This document shows, one piece after another, positions 10,169 to 20,290 of a stretch of DNA of 64,000 bases. The translations under genes and the position numbers were made by a program. Location of the stretch: NCBI GenBank assembly GCA_963664715.2, contig CAXXUY010000008.1, positions 215,260-279,259 on the forward strand. Direction: 5' to 3'. The notes beneath the pieces were generated by a model. The model was given only the letters and a program-made list of their open reading frames with translations. It was not told where the DNA came from and did no database searches. How positions within the stretch are numbered: the stretch's first letter is position 1; each line of letters begins with the position of its first letter. This DNA is from JAPOXR01 sp963664715 (GTDB lineage: Bacteria > Pseudomonadota > Alphaproteobacteria > Rhodobacterales > Rhodobacteraceae).

Positions 10169-10412
10169 CTCGGGAGCGCAATTGACCGCACAGCCAACCC
10201 GGCCATGCTCATTGGCTGCTCAAGTCGGTCGTTTTGCAAGAGGTTCTATCGACACACTGTATCAGTTAATCTTTTAGGCTGGCCTCAATTCGAAATTCGA
10301 CCTTGCGTGCCTGCTCAGCAAAAATCGACCAAACCAAGGATACGGCGGGTCGTTCGGGGCCTTGGCGACGTGCGCCACACTTGCACGACGGCCGGTTTTT
10401 CGCGAGGGTCAC

Positions 10413-12470
10413 ATGCACCGAATTGGTATCGATATCGGCGGAACGTTCACCGACATCGCCGGTTTTATCAATGAGAAGATGTATTATGCCAAGGCGCCGT
10501 CGTCGCCTGATGTGTTGGAAGGCGTGATCGGTGGGGTGAAAATGATACTGGAAATGACCGGCGTCGATCCGCAACACGACAACGTCGAAATCGTTCACAT
10601 CCATGGCACGACTATTGCCACCAACGCATTGCATGAACGCAAGGGCGCGCGGTTGGGGCTCTTGACTACCGAAGGCCATCGGGACGCGTTGGAGATGGGC
10701 CGGATGAAGCGTAGCAATCTATATGATATGCGCGCGGGGCCCGAGGCCCCTGGATTTCTGGCGCGTGGGCGCTTCCGCGTCGGCATACGGGAACGGATCG
10801 ACGGAAAAGGCAACATTGTCAATCCTCTGGATGAGGTCCAGGTGGTCGAGGAAGTCCGCCGATTGGTGGGCGTGTTTAAAATCGAAGCGCTGGCGATATG
10901 CTTCTTGAACTCCTACAGCAACAACCGTCACGAAGAACGTGCGGCCGAGATTCTGGCCGAGGCTTTTCCAGACCTCATGGTTTCGCTCTCCTCCCGCGTC
11001 AATCCTACTTTCCGCGAATACGAACGTGTTTGCGCCACTGCATTTGACGCCTATGTACGCCCCAAGGTCGAACACTACGTCAAACAACTCGAAGGGGGGT
11101 TGGCGCACGAGAGAAAGGGCGCAAGGTTGCATCTGATGCAGTCCAGCGGCGGCATCGCTTCGGCGGACATGACGGTGGCAAAACCGGTGTCCATGTTCCT
11201 CTCCGGCCCGGCCGCAGGGGTGATCGCCACCCGCTATGTAGGCAAGATGGCAGGGCGCAGCGAACTGGTAGGATTTGACGTTGGCGGCACGTCGACCGAC
11301 GTCTGCCTCATTCGGGATGGCAAGGCACAAATCACTCGCGAAAGCCGGATCGGAATATATCCGCTACGCATACCGATGGTCGACCTGGAAACCGTCGGCT
11401 CCGGCGGCGGCTCGATCGCCTGGATCGACGAGGGCGGCGGCCTGCATGTCGGACCGGAGAGCGCGGGCTCTTATCCTGGTCCCGCCTGTTACGACTGGGG
11501 CGGTGACAAGCCAACCTCTTCGGACGCAATCATGGTCCTTGGATACCTCAACCCGGTGTTCTTCGCCGACGGGACTGTTGACTTGCGCCCTGACCTGGCC
11601 GAAAAGGTTTTGACGGAACTCGGCAACAGACTTGGTATGAGTGCTGTCGAGGCGGCGGTGGGTGTTTACCGCATACTTGTCAGCCAGATGGCCGAAGCAA
11701 TCAAACTCGTCACCATAAAGCGCGGCATCGACCCACGCGACCTGACGATGGTGTCTTTCGGCGGCGGGGGCGGTGCCTTTGCGCCTGCTGTGGCAAAAGA
11801 AATCGGAATAAAGGAAGTCCTGGTGCCTCGCTCGCCGGGCACTCTCTCAGCCTTCGGTATGTTGGTCGCGGACTTTGAAACCGACGGAGTACGCACGTTC
11901 TTCATCCGTGATACGGCCGAGGCGGATTGCGGCCTGGTGGAGCAAGAGTTCCGGAAACTCGAGGCACATGGTGAAGAGACGCTCGCGAACGAGGGTTTGA
12001 ATGGCACAAAGGTCTTGCATCGTCGAACTGCGGAGATGCGCTATGAGGGTCAGGGCTACGAACTTGAAGTGCCACTCGGGGTTGTGTTTGACGAGCAAGG
12101 GCGTGCGGATGCCGTTGAAGCCTTCCACCGCGTTCACAACGACGTCTTCGGGCATTTCAACCGTGAACGTACCGTTGAACTCGTAAACCTGCGGCTGGTC
12201 AGCTATCAACCGGCGGACCCTCTGCCATCAGATGCTGTATCGGGCGCACTTCGCGCAGAAGCAACTGACATCAAACCGACCGGCATTTGCAGGGCCTCAT
12301 TCCCCGATTTGGGCGAAGTCGCTACACCGAGATTTCGGCGGATGGATCTTCCCGTCGGATGCCGGATCGAAGGCCCTGCGATCTTCGATCAACCGGACAC
12401 AACCGTGGTTATTGGCAAGGGCCAAGAGGCGACGATAGACGCCGCTGGCAACATGATCATCCGGACCTGA
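10413..12470 (+). CDS. hyuA: Hydantoinase/oxoprolinase A-type subunit
   Basis: A 685-residue HyuA-family protein with the N-terminal ATP-binding signature IGIDIGGTFTD and a second actin-like phosphate motif near residues 285-295 (GFDVGGTSTD). Family members hydrolyse N-methylhydantoin, 5-oxoproline or act as acetone/acetophenone carboxylase subunits, with ATP, together with a B subunit. The ATG at 10413 has GAGGG upstream; the longer ORF from 10362 lacks this. The hyuB gene follows after 18 bases. The true substrate is not readable, but SDR and racemase-like neighbours suggest breakdown of a cyclic amide or amino-acid derivative. Confidence 0.93.
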   Translation: MHRIGIDIGGTFTDIAGFINEKMYYAKAPSSPDVLEGVIGGVKMILEMTGVDPQHDNVEIVHIHGTTIATNALHERKGARLGLLTTEGHRDALEMGRMKRSNLYDMRAGPEAPGFLARGRFRVGIRERIDGKGNIVNPLDEVQVVEEVRRLVGVFKIEALAICFLNSYSNNRHEERAAEILAEAFPDLMVSLSSRVNPTFREYERVCATAFDAYVRPKVEHYVKQLEGGLAHERKGARLHLMQSSGGIASADMTVAKPVSMFLSGPAAGVIATRYVGKMAGRSELVGFDVGGTSTDVCLIRDGKAQITRESRIGIYPLRIPMVDLETVGSGGGSIAWIDEGGGLHVGPESAGSYPGPACYDWGGDKPTSSDAIMVLGYLNPVFFADGTVDLRPDLAEKVLTELGNRLGMSAVEAAVGVYRILVSQMAEAIKLVTIKRGIDPRDLTMVSFGGGGGAFAPAVAKEIGIKEVLVPRSPGTLSAFGMLVADFETDGVRTFFIRDTAEADCGLVEQEFRKLEAHGEETLANEGLNGTKVLHRRTAEMRYEGQGYELEVPLGVVFDEQGRADAVEAFHRVHNDVFGHFNRERTVELVNLRLVSYQPADPLPSDAVSGALRAEATDIKPTGICRASFPDLGEVATPRFRRMDLPVGCRIEGPAIFDQPDTTVVIGKGQEATIDAAGNMIIRT

Positions 12471-12488
12471 AGTTGAAAGGCGAGCATC

Positions 12489-14297
12489 ATGCTCAAACGA
12501 AACGTCGATCCGATCACCATAGAGGTTGTCCGCAACCGATTGGAATCCATTGCAAATGCGATGCAGTATACGCTGCTGCGGTCGGCGGTGGCCGTGATCG
12601 TTAAGGAGGGCGAAGACTGTTCCTGCGGGATTTTCAAGCCGAACGGCGAAACGATCACCCAAGCCCGCGCCTGCCCGATCCATTTGACGACAATGCGACC
12701 CGGGATCGGAATCATCACCCAGGAATTCCCTCTGGAGGACATGAAGCCGGGCGACACATTCATCCTGAACGATCCCTATCAGGGCGGCGGCCATTTGCCC
12801 GACATTCTGATGGCTGCACCGGTTTTCGTAGAAGGCCGTGATCTACCTGTCGCCTTTGCTGGCGCTCTTTCGCATCACGAGGACGTGGGCGGCCAGGAAC
12901 CCGGCTCGATGTCGGCCAACACGACTGAGTTGTTTCAGGAGGGCCTGATCATCCCGCCGGTTCCGTGGATGAAGGAAGGCAAGCCGGTCAAGACCAGCTT
13001 TGACTTTGTACGTTACAACGTCCGTATCCCCGACACCGTGCTAGGCGATCTCGAAGCGCAACTCGCCGCGTGTATGGTTGGCGTCCGTGGCTTCCAGGAA
13101 ATGGCTGAGACCATGGGCTTTGATATGATTGAAAACGCTATCGACATCCTATTTGATCAGGCCGAGACGCGGATGCGTGCCGCACTGTCCAAGCTCAAGG
13201 ATGGTGTTTACGAGTTCGCGGATTGGGTCGACAACATATCCCGCGATCTACCTCGCCTGCCGATCAAATGCCGGGTGGATGTCAAAGGTAGTGATATCAA
13301 TGTCGATTTCTCCGGTACCGCGCCCCAACAGCCCGCACCGATCAACGTGAACTTGGCGGGCGCCGAGTCGGGTGCGCATACCACGATCAAGGGCTTGGCG
13401 GACCCGAACCTGCCGCTCAACGAGGGTGCAGTGAAGCCGATCACCGTCAGCGCCCCGGAAGGTAGCCTGTTCAACCCGTTACGCCCTGCGCCCTTGGCGT
13501 TGCGTGGTCAGATCGCACAACGCGCTTACGATGTCGTGCAAGGGGCGCTCATTCAAGCCGTAAGCCCAGATGAAGCTGTGTCCAGCCCGTCCGGCGGCAA
13601 CATGGTGACGTCATTCAGCGGCCAAGATGATGCGGGTGACATCTACGGATCTTCCGACTTAACGACCGGCGGCACCGGGGCACGGTCGAATTGCGACGGC
13701 CTCGACCATATGGAACATGGCTTTACGAACGTGCAGACTACGCCCACAGAGGCTTGGGAAACCCGTTATCCGATCCGGGTTCGCGACCATGAACTGCGCA
13801 TGGATTCCGGCGGTCCGGGAAAATACCGCGGCGGACTTGGCGTCCGACGCTCCTTTGAGATCCTGAAAGGCCCGGTGCGCTGTTGTCACCGTCATGACCG
13901 ATCGCTGTCCAGCCCTTGGGGCATCTATGGCGGCAAATGCGGCGCCCGCTGGCGCGCCTACATCGAACGGGTGGATGGGACGGTAGAGCACCTGCACTCA
14001 AAGGAAGTCATCGATCTCCAGACCGGGGATGTATTCGTGCGCGAAACCGGCGGCGGTGGTGGTTACGGCGACCCGTTCGAACGCGACCCACGGATCGTCG
14101 TCGAAGACGTGTTGGACCGGAAGGTCTCCGAAAGCTCTGCACGCGCAGACTATGGAGTGGTGCTGAGTTCCGATGGGTTCGGATTCGATGAAGCTGCAAC
14201 GAATGACCTCCGCGCGCGAATGGCGCAAGAGCGTGGCCTCATCGATTGGCTTTATGACTTCGGTGAAGATGGGAAGCTCCAGCCATGCCAACCCTGA
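12489..14297 (+). CDS. hyuB: Hydantoinase/oxoprolinase B-type subunit
   Basis: A 602-residue HyuB-family protein, the partner of HyuA. Typical segments include DPITIEVVRNRL at the N-terminus, LNDPYQGGGHLPD near residue 95 and GGGGYGDPF near the C-terminus. AAGGCGAG precedes the ATG at 12489. Its 3' end overlaps the SDR start by 13 bases, indicating one operon and translational coupling. It acts in the cytoplasm as part of the ATP-dependent amidohydrolase or carboxylase complex. Confidence 0.93.
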   Translation: MLKRNVDPITIEVVRNRLESIANAMQYTLLRSAVAVIVKEGEDCSCGIFKPNGETITQARACPIHLTTMRPGIGIITQEFPLEDMKPGDTFILNDPYQGGGHLPDILMAAPVFVEGRDLPVAFAGALSHHEDVGGQEPGSMSANTTELFQEGLIIPPVPWMKEGKPVKTSFDFVRYNVRIPDTVLGDLEAQLAACMVGVRGFQEMAETMGFDMIENAIDILFDQAETRMRAALSKLKDGVYEFADWVDNISRDLPRLPIKCRVDVKGSDINVDFSGTAPQQPAPINVNLAGAESGAHTTIKGLADPNLPLNEGAVKPITVSAPEGSLFNPLRPAPLALRGQIAQRAYDVVQGALIQAVSPDEAVSSPSGGNMVTSFSGQDDAGDIYGSSDLTTGGTGARSNCDGLDHMEHGFTNVQTTPTEAWETRYPIRVRDHELRMDSGGPGKYRGGLGVRRSFEILKGPVRCCHRHDRSLSSPWGIYGGKCGARWRAYIERVDGTVEHLHSKEVIDLQTGDVFVRETGGGGGYGDPFERDPRIVVEDVLDRKVSESSARADYGVVLSSDGFGFDEAATNDLRARMAQERGLIDWLYDFGEDGKLQPCQP

Positions 14298-15100
14298 AAG
14301 ACAAGGTCGCCATAATTACCGGTGCCGCGGCTGCCCGCGGAATTGGCTTCAACGCCGCCAAGGTGCTTTCCGGATACGGTGCCAAGATTGTCCTGGCCGA
14401 TCTGAAACAAGACCATCTGGCCAAAGACAAAAAGCCTGAATTGGAAAAACGGGTTGAGGAGTTGCGTGCCTGCGGCGCGGAGGCCACCTGGTGTAATCTG
14501 GACTTGTCGAGCGAAGACGAAATTAAGGCCTGTGCCGCCTTTGCGATCGAGTTCTTTGGAGGCGTGGACATCCTGTTCAACAACGCCGGCGTCACTATTG
14601 GATATGGCCCGGTCATTGAGACCGAGAGGGAGCACTGGGACCTGCAATTCGCAGTTCACGTCACCGGCCCCGTCCTGTTGGCCAAGGCGGTGATCCCCTC
14701 GATGCGCAAACGGGGCGGCGGTTCAATCATCAACAACTCATCTGTCTGGGCGTTCAATGCGCATGAGGGAGCGGCAATTTACGGCTCGACCAAGCTTGCA
14801 ATTACTAATGCGACCAAGGTGATCGCGATCGAGCACGGGCCCGAGAATATCCGCTGCAATGCCATTGCCGCCGGCCCGATTCGGACGGACATGCAGGACC
14901 GTAGGATAAAACGCGAGTCCGCTTTATGCGGCATTACCGAAGATGAAGCCCGCTCAAGACTTGCCGAACCCCTCGCCCTCAAACGCGTCGGCGAGCCCCA
15001 CGAATTTGGCGAGGTCGTCGCCTTCCTTGCAAGCGACATGTCGAGTTTCATCACTGGCGCGACCATCCAAATGGATGGCGGTGAACAGGGCGGCCTCTAA
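14285..15100 (+). CDS. Short-chain dehydrogenase/reductase
   Basis: A 271-residue SDR oxidoreductase. A Rossmann glycine motif (TGAAAARGIG, residues about 12-21), NNAG at about 97-100, a serine in NNSSVW and the catalytic YxxxK (IYGSTK) are all present, and the C-terminus holds the QMDGG end motif. It should oxidise or reduce an alcohol/ketone with NAD(P). It overlaps hyuB by 13 bases and precedes two AroM-like genes, so it is part of the same catabolic operon; substrate unknown. Confidence 0.9.
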   Translation: MPTLKDKVAIITGAAAARGIGFNAAKVLSGYGAKIVLADLKQDHLAKDKKPELEKRVEELRACGAEATWCNLDLSSEDEIKACAAFAIEFFGGVDILFNNAGVTIGYGPVIETEREHWDLQFAVHVTGPVLLAKAVIPSMRKRGGGSIINNSSVWAFNAHEGAAIYGSTKLAITNATKVIAIEHGPENIRCNAIAAGPIRTDMQDRRIKRESALCGITEDEARSRLAEPLALKRVGEPHEFGEVVAFLASDMSSFITGATIQMDGGEQGGL

Positions 15101-15165
15101 GTGCCCCCAACGGAAAGCTACCAACCCACACTCACGGGATTTCGAAACCTAAAGGGCCTGTTCTG

Positions 15166-15846
15166 ATGAAACCCACACTTTGCATAATGCCACTTGGCCA
15201 AACACCGCGAAACGACTGGCTAGAACCTATCCAAGAAATCGTCGGTGACGGGGTCGAGGTCATCCAGCATGGATGTCTCGACGGGCTGAGCCAAGAGGAG
15301 ATCCTTGAACTTGATCAGCGCCCCGCCGATCACATGCTGGTCACGGCACTTCCCGCCGCCGGAGGAAAGCGGGTCAGCTTTGCCAAGCGGCATGTTCTCG
15401 ACCGTATGCAGGAAAACCTCGAAGTTGTGGCTGCCAAGGGTGCGGATATGGTGGCTGTGTGTTGTTCCGAAAAATGGCCGGTCTGCTATACGTTCGATGG
15501 CCAGTGGATCGAGGTGTTTTCGGTGATGCACGACCTGGTCACGGGGATGGGCTACAAGGGCAAGGGCGTGGTCTTCTACCATGTCGAAGGCCAGAAACAG
15601 GCCACTATCGACCGCTGGACAGATGTGGAAGGACAGGACTTCGTTTTTCTGGCTGACGGTCGCAGCGACGAAGAGCACGAGGTGATCATGCGTGAGCTTG
15701 AAATGGTCGACTGCTCTTACGCAGTTCTGGATTGTTTCGGGTTCAGCCTTGAACTCAGAGATCGGATTCAGGATCGACTAGGTATTCCTACGTATCTTCC
15801 GTTGACTTCGCTTGCCAGCGCAGTACGGGCGGCTTACGGGGGTTGA
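15166..15846 (+). CDS. AroM-family protein, copy 1
   Basis: A 226-residue protein of the AroM family, distantly related to Asp/Glu/hydantoin racemases. The N-terminal motif (LGQTPRND), a central segment with two cysteines (VAVCCSE) and the late motif VLDCFGFS fit the family. In racemase-like folds two cysteines near these positions do the chemistry, so a racemase or related role on hydantoin-derived amino acids is a reasonable inference. AAGGG precedes the ATG. A second copy follows 69 bases downstream. Confidence 0.8.
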   Translation: MKPTLCIMPLGQTPRNDWLEPIQEIVGDGVEVIQHGCLDGLSQEEILELDQRPADHMLVTALPAAGGKRVSFAKRHVLDRMQENLEVVAAKGADMVAVCCSEKWPVCYTFDGQWIEVFSVMHDLVTGMGYKGKGVVFYHVEGQKQATIDRWTDVEGQDFVFLADGRSDEEHEVIMRELEMVDCSYAVLDCFGFSLELRDRIQDRLGIPTYLPLTSLASAVRAAYGG

Positions 15847-15915
15847 TCCCGCGCAACCAACGGAACCGCGATCGAACTCAAACCCGCAACCAAAAGCACG
15901 AAGGAAGTTAGGAAA

Positions 15916-16587
15916 ATGAAGATTGGAGTTATCCCACTTGGCAAGTCCCCTCGCCCCGATATGGTTGCCCCACTGGAGGAGGCATTGGGCGATAGCGCCG
16001 AGATCATTCAGTTCGGCGCACTTGAAGAATTGACCCTTGAAGATTTCGAAGCCCTGGACCGCAACCCGGGTGAGAGTATTCTTCACACGAATCTACCGCC
16101 GACTGGACAAATGGTCTTCTTTTCGAGACGACACGTTCACGCCGGAATTCCGAAGGCACTTAGGCATTTCGAAAGACAGGGGGCTCAGGTCGCAACAGTT
16201 CTCTGCACGGAGCCTTGGTCAGGTTACGAATTTGACGGCACGTATCTGGAAATTCGGCGTCTGGTGCGCAACTTCCTTTCGGCAATAGATGTTGCAGGTC
16301 AGGGCGTGATCATAACGCATCCCGATGATTTACCGGAAGATGTAACAAATAGATGGCAGGGATACTCAGGCAACCTCATTACCAAATCCTTCGGTCCGGA
16401 GCCTTCAGATGAGGAACTGGATTTGTTTCTGGACGAATTGGTGAAAATCGCACCCGGCTACGTCGTGTTTGACTGCACAACTTTCGGCAAAGAGCTAAAG
16501 CGCAATTTCCAAGCTAGGCTAAATTGCCCTGTAATTTTGCCGCTGACGGTATTGGCGAACGCGCTGAGGGAAATCGCATCTGCCTAG
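15916..16587 (+). CDS. AroM-family protein, copy 2
   Basis: A 223-residue paralogue of the preceding gene with the same layout: LGKSPRPDM at the start, one cysteine in the central segment (VLCTEPW) and VVFDCTTFG near the end. AGGAAA lies directly upstream of the ATG. The two copies are clearly diverged, so the duplication is not recent, and they may form a heteromer or act on different enantiomers (inference). It is the last gene of the hyu operon. Confidence 0.8.
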   Translation: MKIGVIPLGKSPRPDMVAPLEEALGDSAEIIQFGALEELTLEDFEALDRNPGESILHTNLPPTGQMVFFSRRHVHAGIPKALRHFERQGAQVATVLCTEPWSGYEFDGTYLEIRRLVRNFLSAIDVAGQGVIITHPDDLPEDVTNRWQGYSGNLITKSFGPEPSDEELDLFLDELVKIAPGYVVFDCTTFGKELKRNFQARLNCPVILPLTVLANALREIASA

Positions 16588-16689
16588 CGTAAAATGCAAG
16601 ACAGAAGTTTCCACTCCCCCGTGCAGCGTAAAACCGACCTGCCTGCCGCCTTCAGGCGGCCAACAAGAACGGGAACATACCAAAGGGCA

Positions 16690-17760
16690 AGAGGCCGACA
16701 AGACAGGAAATCAGGCCTTCGGACGAGGAGCGAGGGCGCTTCGAGCTGATCACGGGCAACCCGCAGGGCCAGCAGACGCATGTCTGGCGGGTCCGCATCA
16801 TTCTTGACCTTGGCGCGGGCTGCGGGCAGGCCGAAACCATGCGCAGGACAGGCATATCCAAGCCCACCGACTGGCGATGGTGGGACCGCTACCTCGCCGA
16901 GGGCGTGGACGGGCTCCTCTATGACGCCACCCGCCCGCCGGGCAGGACGCCGGTCCCCGAGGACCGGGTGAGGGCGGCGATCGAACTGGCGATGTCACCA
17001 CCACAGCCGCATGCCGGGCACTGGACACGCAAGCCTTGGCCGAGTCCCTGGGCGACATGGTTTTCTCCACGGTTCGCAACATCCTGCGCCGCCACGGCCT
17101 GCGGCCGCTCCAGGTGAAGACCTTCAAGGTCGCGCGCGATCCGAGATTCGAGCTGAAGGTCAGGGATGTGGTCGGACGCTATGCCGGTCCACCCGATCAC
17201 GCAGTTGTCATTTCGGAAGGCGAGAAGACGCAGATCCAGAGGATTTCCCGGACACAGAGGTCGTTACCGATGAAGCCTGGACATGCCGATACCCGGACGC
17301 ATGACTCGAGGCGCAATGGCACCTGCCGCCTGATGGCGGCGCTCGACATTGCCACCGACCCGTGGAGCGGCACCGCTCGAAGGAACTCACCGCCTTCCTC
17401 GATCATGTTGCTGGCGGGATCAGGCCCGCGGTGCCGGTTCATGTCATTTAGGGTGACGTCTATTCCCACAAATCGACCGAGGTTCATGAATGGCTGACGG
17501 ACCATCCCGACTGGACGTTTCACTTCACCTCGACCTCGGCATCCTGTGTGCACGCGGTCGAGGGCATCTTCTCGAAACCGTCGTGGCAGAGGCTTAAGAA
17601 TGCAGTCTTCAATTCGCCTGGCGAATGTGTCGGCGCGATCGAGGGTTACATCGAGCAACACAATGCCAGTGATGCCCGCCCGTTCCGCTGGAGCAAGAAT
17701 CCAGAGGATCTGGTTGCCTCGTGGAAACCGGGCACCGGAAGCTGCAGGAAATGGTATTGA
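16690..17760 (+). pseudogene. IS630-family transposase remnant
   Basis: Pieces of one transposase lie in order but in shifting frames: an N-terminal helix-turn-helix part around 16700-16990 (ISKPT, WWDRYLAEGVDGL), a middle part near 17036-17200 (FKVARDPRFELKV) and a C-terminal part at 17485-17760 (EWLTDHPDW, VEGIFSKPSWQRL). At least three frameshifts separate them. The GL-x-D-x-x-R-x-G linker and the late W-L-x-x-H-P-x-W motif are typical of IS630. No clear terminal repeats remain. Confidence 0.75.
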
Positions 17761-17765
17761 ATGAA

Positions 17766-18725
17766 GGCCCAGTTTACAAATCGTATGCATGACCTGTCGA
17801 TTGCGGCTGCAAGACAGGTGCGTGACGAGGCGTTCTCCAGTTCAATGTGTTGAAACCATTGCAGGTAGTTGTCGAGATATTTGGTCGCGATGCCGCGGTA
17901 GCGCCGCAAGAAACCCTTCAATTGGCTGTGTCGGCTGTTCACCGTCTGAATGTGAAAGGCGTCCCGAACCCGCTCTCCGCCAGACAGGTTGAGCGCTTCG
18001 TGGCGGACACCCATAGCGGCGGCGCAGGGTGGATAGGCTCGGTGACCATCGCTCACCAGCACGATATCCCCGTCCACGACGGGTTCGATGACCTCGCGAA
18101 GGGCAGCGGCATTGACCGCCGGAAGACTCGCACTGACCGTCATGCCGCTGCGGTCGGCAGCAACCAGCACCGGAACCTGTTCATCCGACAGGCCGCGCCT
18201 GCCGGCCTTGCCGCCACGTCGGCGCGCCTTGCGGTCCAGCTGCCGCTCGCCCTTGCGGCTCTAAAGGACAAAGGTCTCGTCGGCCTCGACAATGCCCGTG
18301 AGCTTGCGGGATCGCAGCTGCCTGGCGGCAAGAAATCGGTGCCGCCAGCGAAAAGAGGTGTTGACGGCAAGCCTGCAATGCCCGGCCGATGCGCGAACCG
18401 TCATCCCTTCCGACAGACAATTGCCAAATGCCAGCCATCTTTCCTTGCGGTGAAGGCCCGAAAGGGGCGTGCCCGTCGCCGCATTGAATGTCCTCCCGCA
18501 GCCCTTGCATTGATACCGCCGCGGACCACGGGCCTTGCCGCGGGAAACCGCACCCGGCGTGCCGCAATGGGGACAGCGGCGATCTTCACCCACCGCCGCT
18601 TCAATCGCGGCCAACGAAGCCGAAGCCTGCGAGCCCCCGGAAAGAACCGCTTCGGCTTCCCTGCGTTGCGCCGGGCTGAGCCGATCAATTCCTGAGAGCC
18701 ATTCCTGATACTGCTTGCGATCCAT
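17766..18725 (-). pseudogene. IS1595-type transposase, nonsense-mutated
   Basis: Starts at an ATG at 18725 with GGAGACG upstream. A zinc-ribbon region (CPHCGTPG and CKGCGRTF) is followed by the ISXO2-like DDE domain. A TAG at 18261-18263 replaces the glutamate codon present at the same place in copy 2, directly after ADETFVL. The frame then continues open through the catalytic domain, and the natural stop in the terminal repeat is also lost. Unless the stop is read through, the protein is inactive. Confidence 0.8.
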
Positions 18726-18785
18726 TGCCGTCTCCTGTTCCACAAGAGAACATACCATGAACGCATACGATCTGTAATCAGAGCC
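17766..18785 (-). mobile_element. IS1595-family element, copy 1
   Basis: Inverted repeats of about 18-20 bp bound the element (outer left GGCCCAGTTTAC, outer right read inward GGCTCTGATTAC). The flanks carry a near-perfect 8-bp duplication (TGAATGAA at 17758-17765, TAAATGAA at 18786-18793). It is nearly identical to copy 2 at 22103-23093 and in the same orientation. Its transposase has a nonsense mutation. Confidence 0.85.
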
Positions 18786-19029
18786 TAAATGAATGAATCA
18801 GACCAATAGGCATGGGTCAAAGGCTAGAGAGGATTACCGCCTTGACCGAGTCGGGTCTTTTGTCCGATTCGAGCACCCTAGTCAGAAAAATGCGGGCTTC
18901 TTGGCGTCGACCCAGCCCGCCTCATGGGCCATGAGGCATCATCGGCGGATTTGGGTTGACGTGGAAATTCCACAGACTTCCTTGCGAGGTCTCAGCAACA
19001 AGAAAGGGGCTGCCCCAAAGCTCCAAATT

Positions 19030-19044
19030 CCACCTTTTCGGTGG
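19030..19044 (-). terminator. Short hairpin downstream of the epimerase gene
   Basis: A 5-bp stem (CCACC/GGTGG) with a 5-base loop lies ten bases beyond the epimerase stop on the minus strand, followed by AATTT. It is a weak terminator candidate. Confidence 0.3.
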
Positions 19045-19053
19045 CTACTGCGA

Positions 19054-20022
19054 TCAAACCTCCGGCAGGCCGTTGCGCGCGCGCAGCATGTTGATGTTTT
19101 TGCGTAGACCTACCTCGAGCGAATACTCTGGCGTGTAGCCGATCTCGTTTTCCGTCGTCTTGGCATCATAAAGATACGGCGGGAAATCCCAGTCACCTGG
19201 CGCGACCTCAAGCACCGCGTCAGGCAGGAATTTCCGCACCGTTTCGGCGATTTCGTTAACCGTGGCACGCTGGCCGCAAATGTTCAGGCCACGCGACGGC
19301 GTGTCAGGCGTATTGGCAGCAAGAACCGTGGCGTGGGCACCGTCCTCGACATAGAGCCAGTCCAAAATAGCGTTGCCGTAGGGCGCGTTGCCAGGCTTGC
19401 CCAATGCAGGGTTGTCGATCAGTTCGGTATGGAAGGGCGACAGGCTGCCTCGGGCCACATTGAACGCCTTGCCATAACCATAGATCGACATGTAGCGCAG
19501 GCCAGTAGAATCGAGACCGTATTTGTCCTTGAACAATCGCGACAGATGCTCGGTGCCGATCTTCTGAACACCGTAGAAGTCGGCCGAAGTCAGAAACGCG
19601 TCGTTAGGCACCTCGTTGCCTTCGAAGAGATGAGGCAGGCCGGTTACGTTGGCCGAACTGGCGTAGACGAGTTTCTCGACGTCTAGCGCGACGCAGGCGG
19701 CCATGATGTTATAGGTACCTTCCTGAATCACGCGGATGGCCAAGCCCGGATTGGTGTCACTGGCGGCACCCAGTAACGTTGCCATGTGGATAACCCGCCG
19801 GGGTTGGTGCTGTTTCATCGACAGGATCATCGCGCCCAGATCGGTCACGTCGAGACGCTCGAAAGTGACCTGCTTCATGAGTGTTTCATCACCGACAATG
19901 TCCGCCACGAATTCCGGGTGCGGGGCAAGATCGGTCGCCACCACAATTTGCCCCTCTTTCACCAGATCGCGAATGATATAGGCGGACAAAAAGCCGGTCG
20001 CGCCGGTCATGTAGTACTTCAT
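19054..20022 (-). CDS. NAD-dependent epimerase/dehydratase
   Basis: A 322-residue extended SDR protein. TGATGFL at residues 6-12 is the nucleotide-binding motif and YGVQK supplies the catalytic YxxxK; RYMSIYGYG and the D-W-L-Y-V-E-D segment fit the NDP-sugar or L-threonine-dehydrogenase-like branch. Substrate is unresolved. The ATG at 20022 has AAGAGG upstream and is preferred over an ATG at 20097. It stands alone between an IS1595 copy and an IS1182 element, and two IS1595 copies bracket it. Confidence 0.88.
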   Translation of the reverse strand: MKYYMTGATGFLSAYIIRDLVKEGQIVVATDLAPHPEFVADIVGDETLMKQVTFERLDVTDLGAMILSMKQHQPRRVIHMATLLGAASDTNPGLAIRVIQEGTYNIMAACVALDVEKLVYASSANVTGLPHLFEGNEVPNDAFLTSADFYGVQKIGTEHLSRLFKDKYGLDSTGLRYMSIYGYGKAFNVARGSLSPFHTELIDNPALGKPGNAPYGNAILDWLYVEDGAHATVLAANTPDTPSRGLNICGQRATVNEIAETVRKFLPDAVLEVAPGDWDFPPYLYDAKTTENEIGYTPEYSLEVGLRKNINMLRARNGLPEV

Positions 20023-20290
20023 GGTATTAACCTCTTGCCACGTGCTGTTCGCATTCGGTAACGACCGAACCAGGTCATTTTGTCCTGACGGCGACACCTG
20101 CCTCCTCGATTTTTATGACCTTGGAGCCCGCCGGATGCTGCATCGATGCGACCACAGTCCATTTGCCGCGCGTCATCCGCGACTACGGACTTGCATCAAG
20201 TGCCAACGCATTTTCATTACGGTTCTTTCGTGTCGGGTTGGACAAATCTCCGAAACATGGTCAATTCGGCCGCCTACGCCAAATCCTCTC

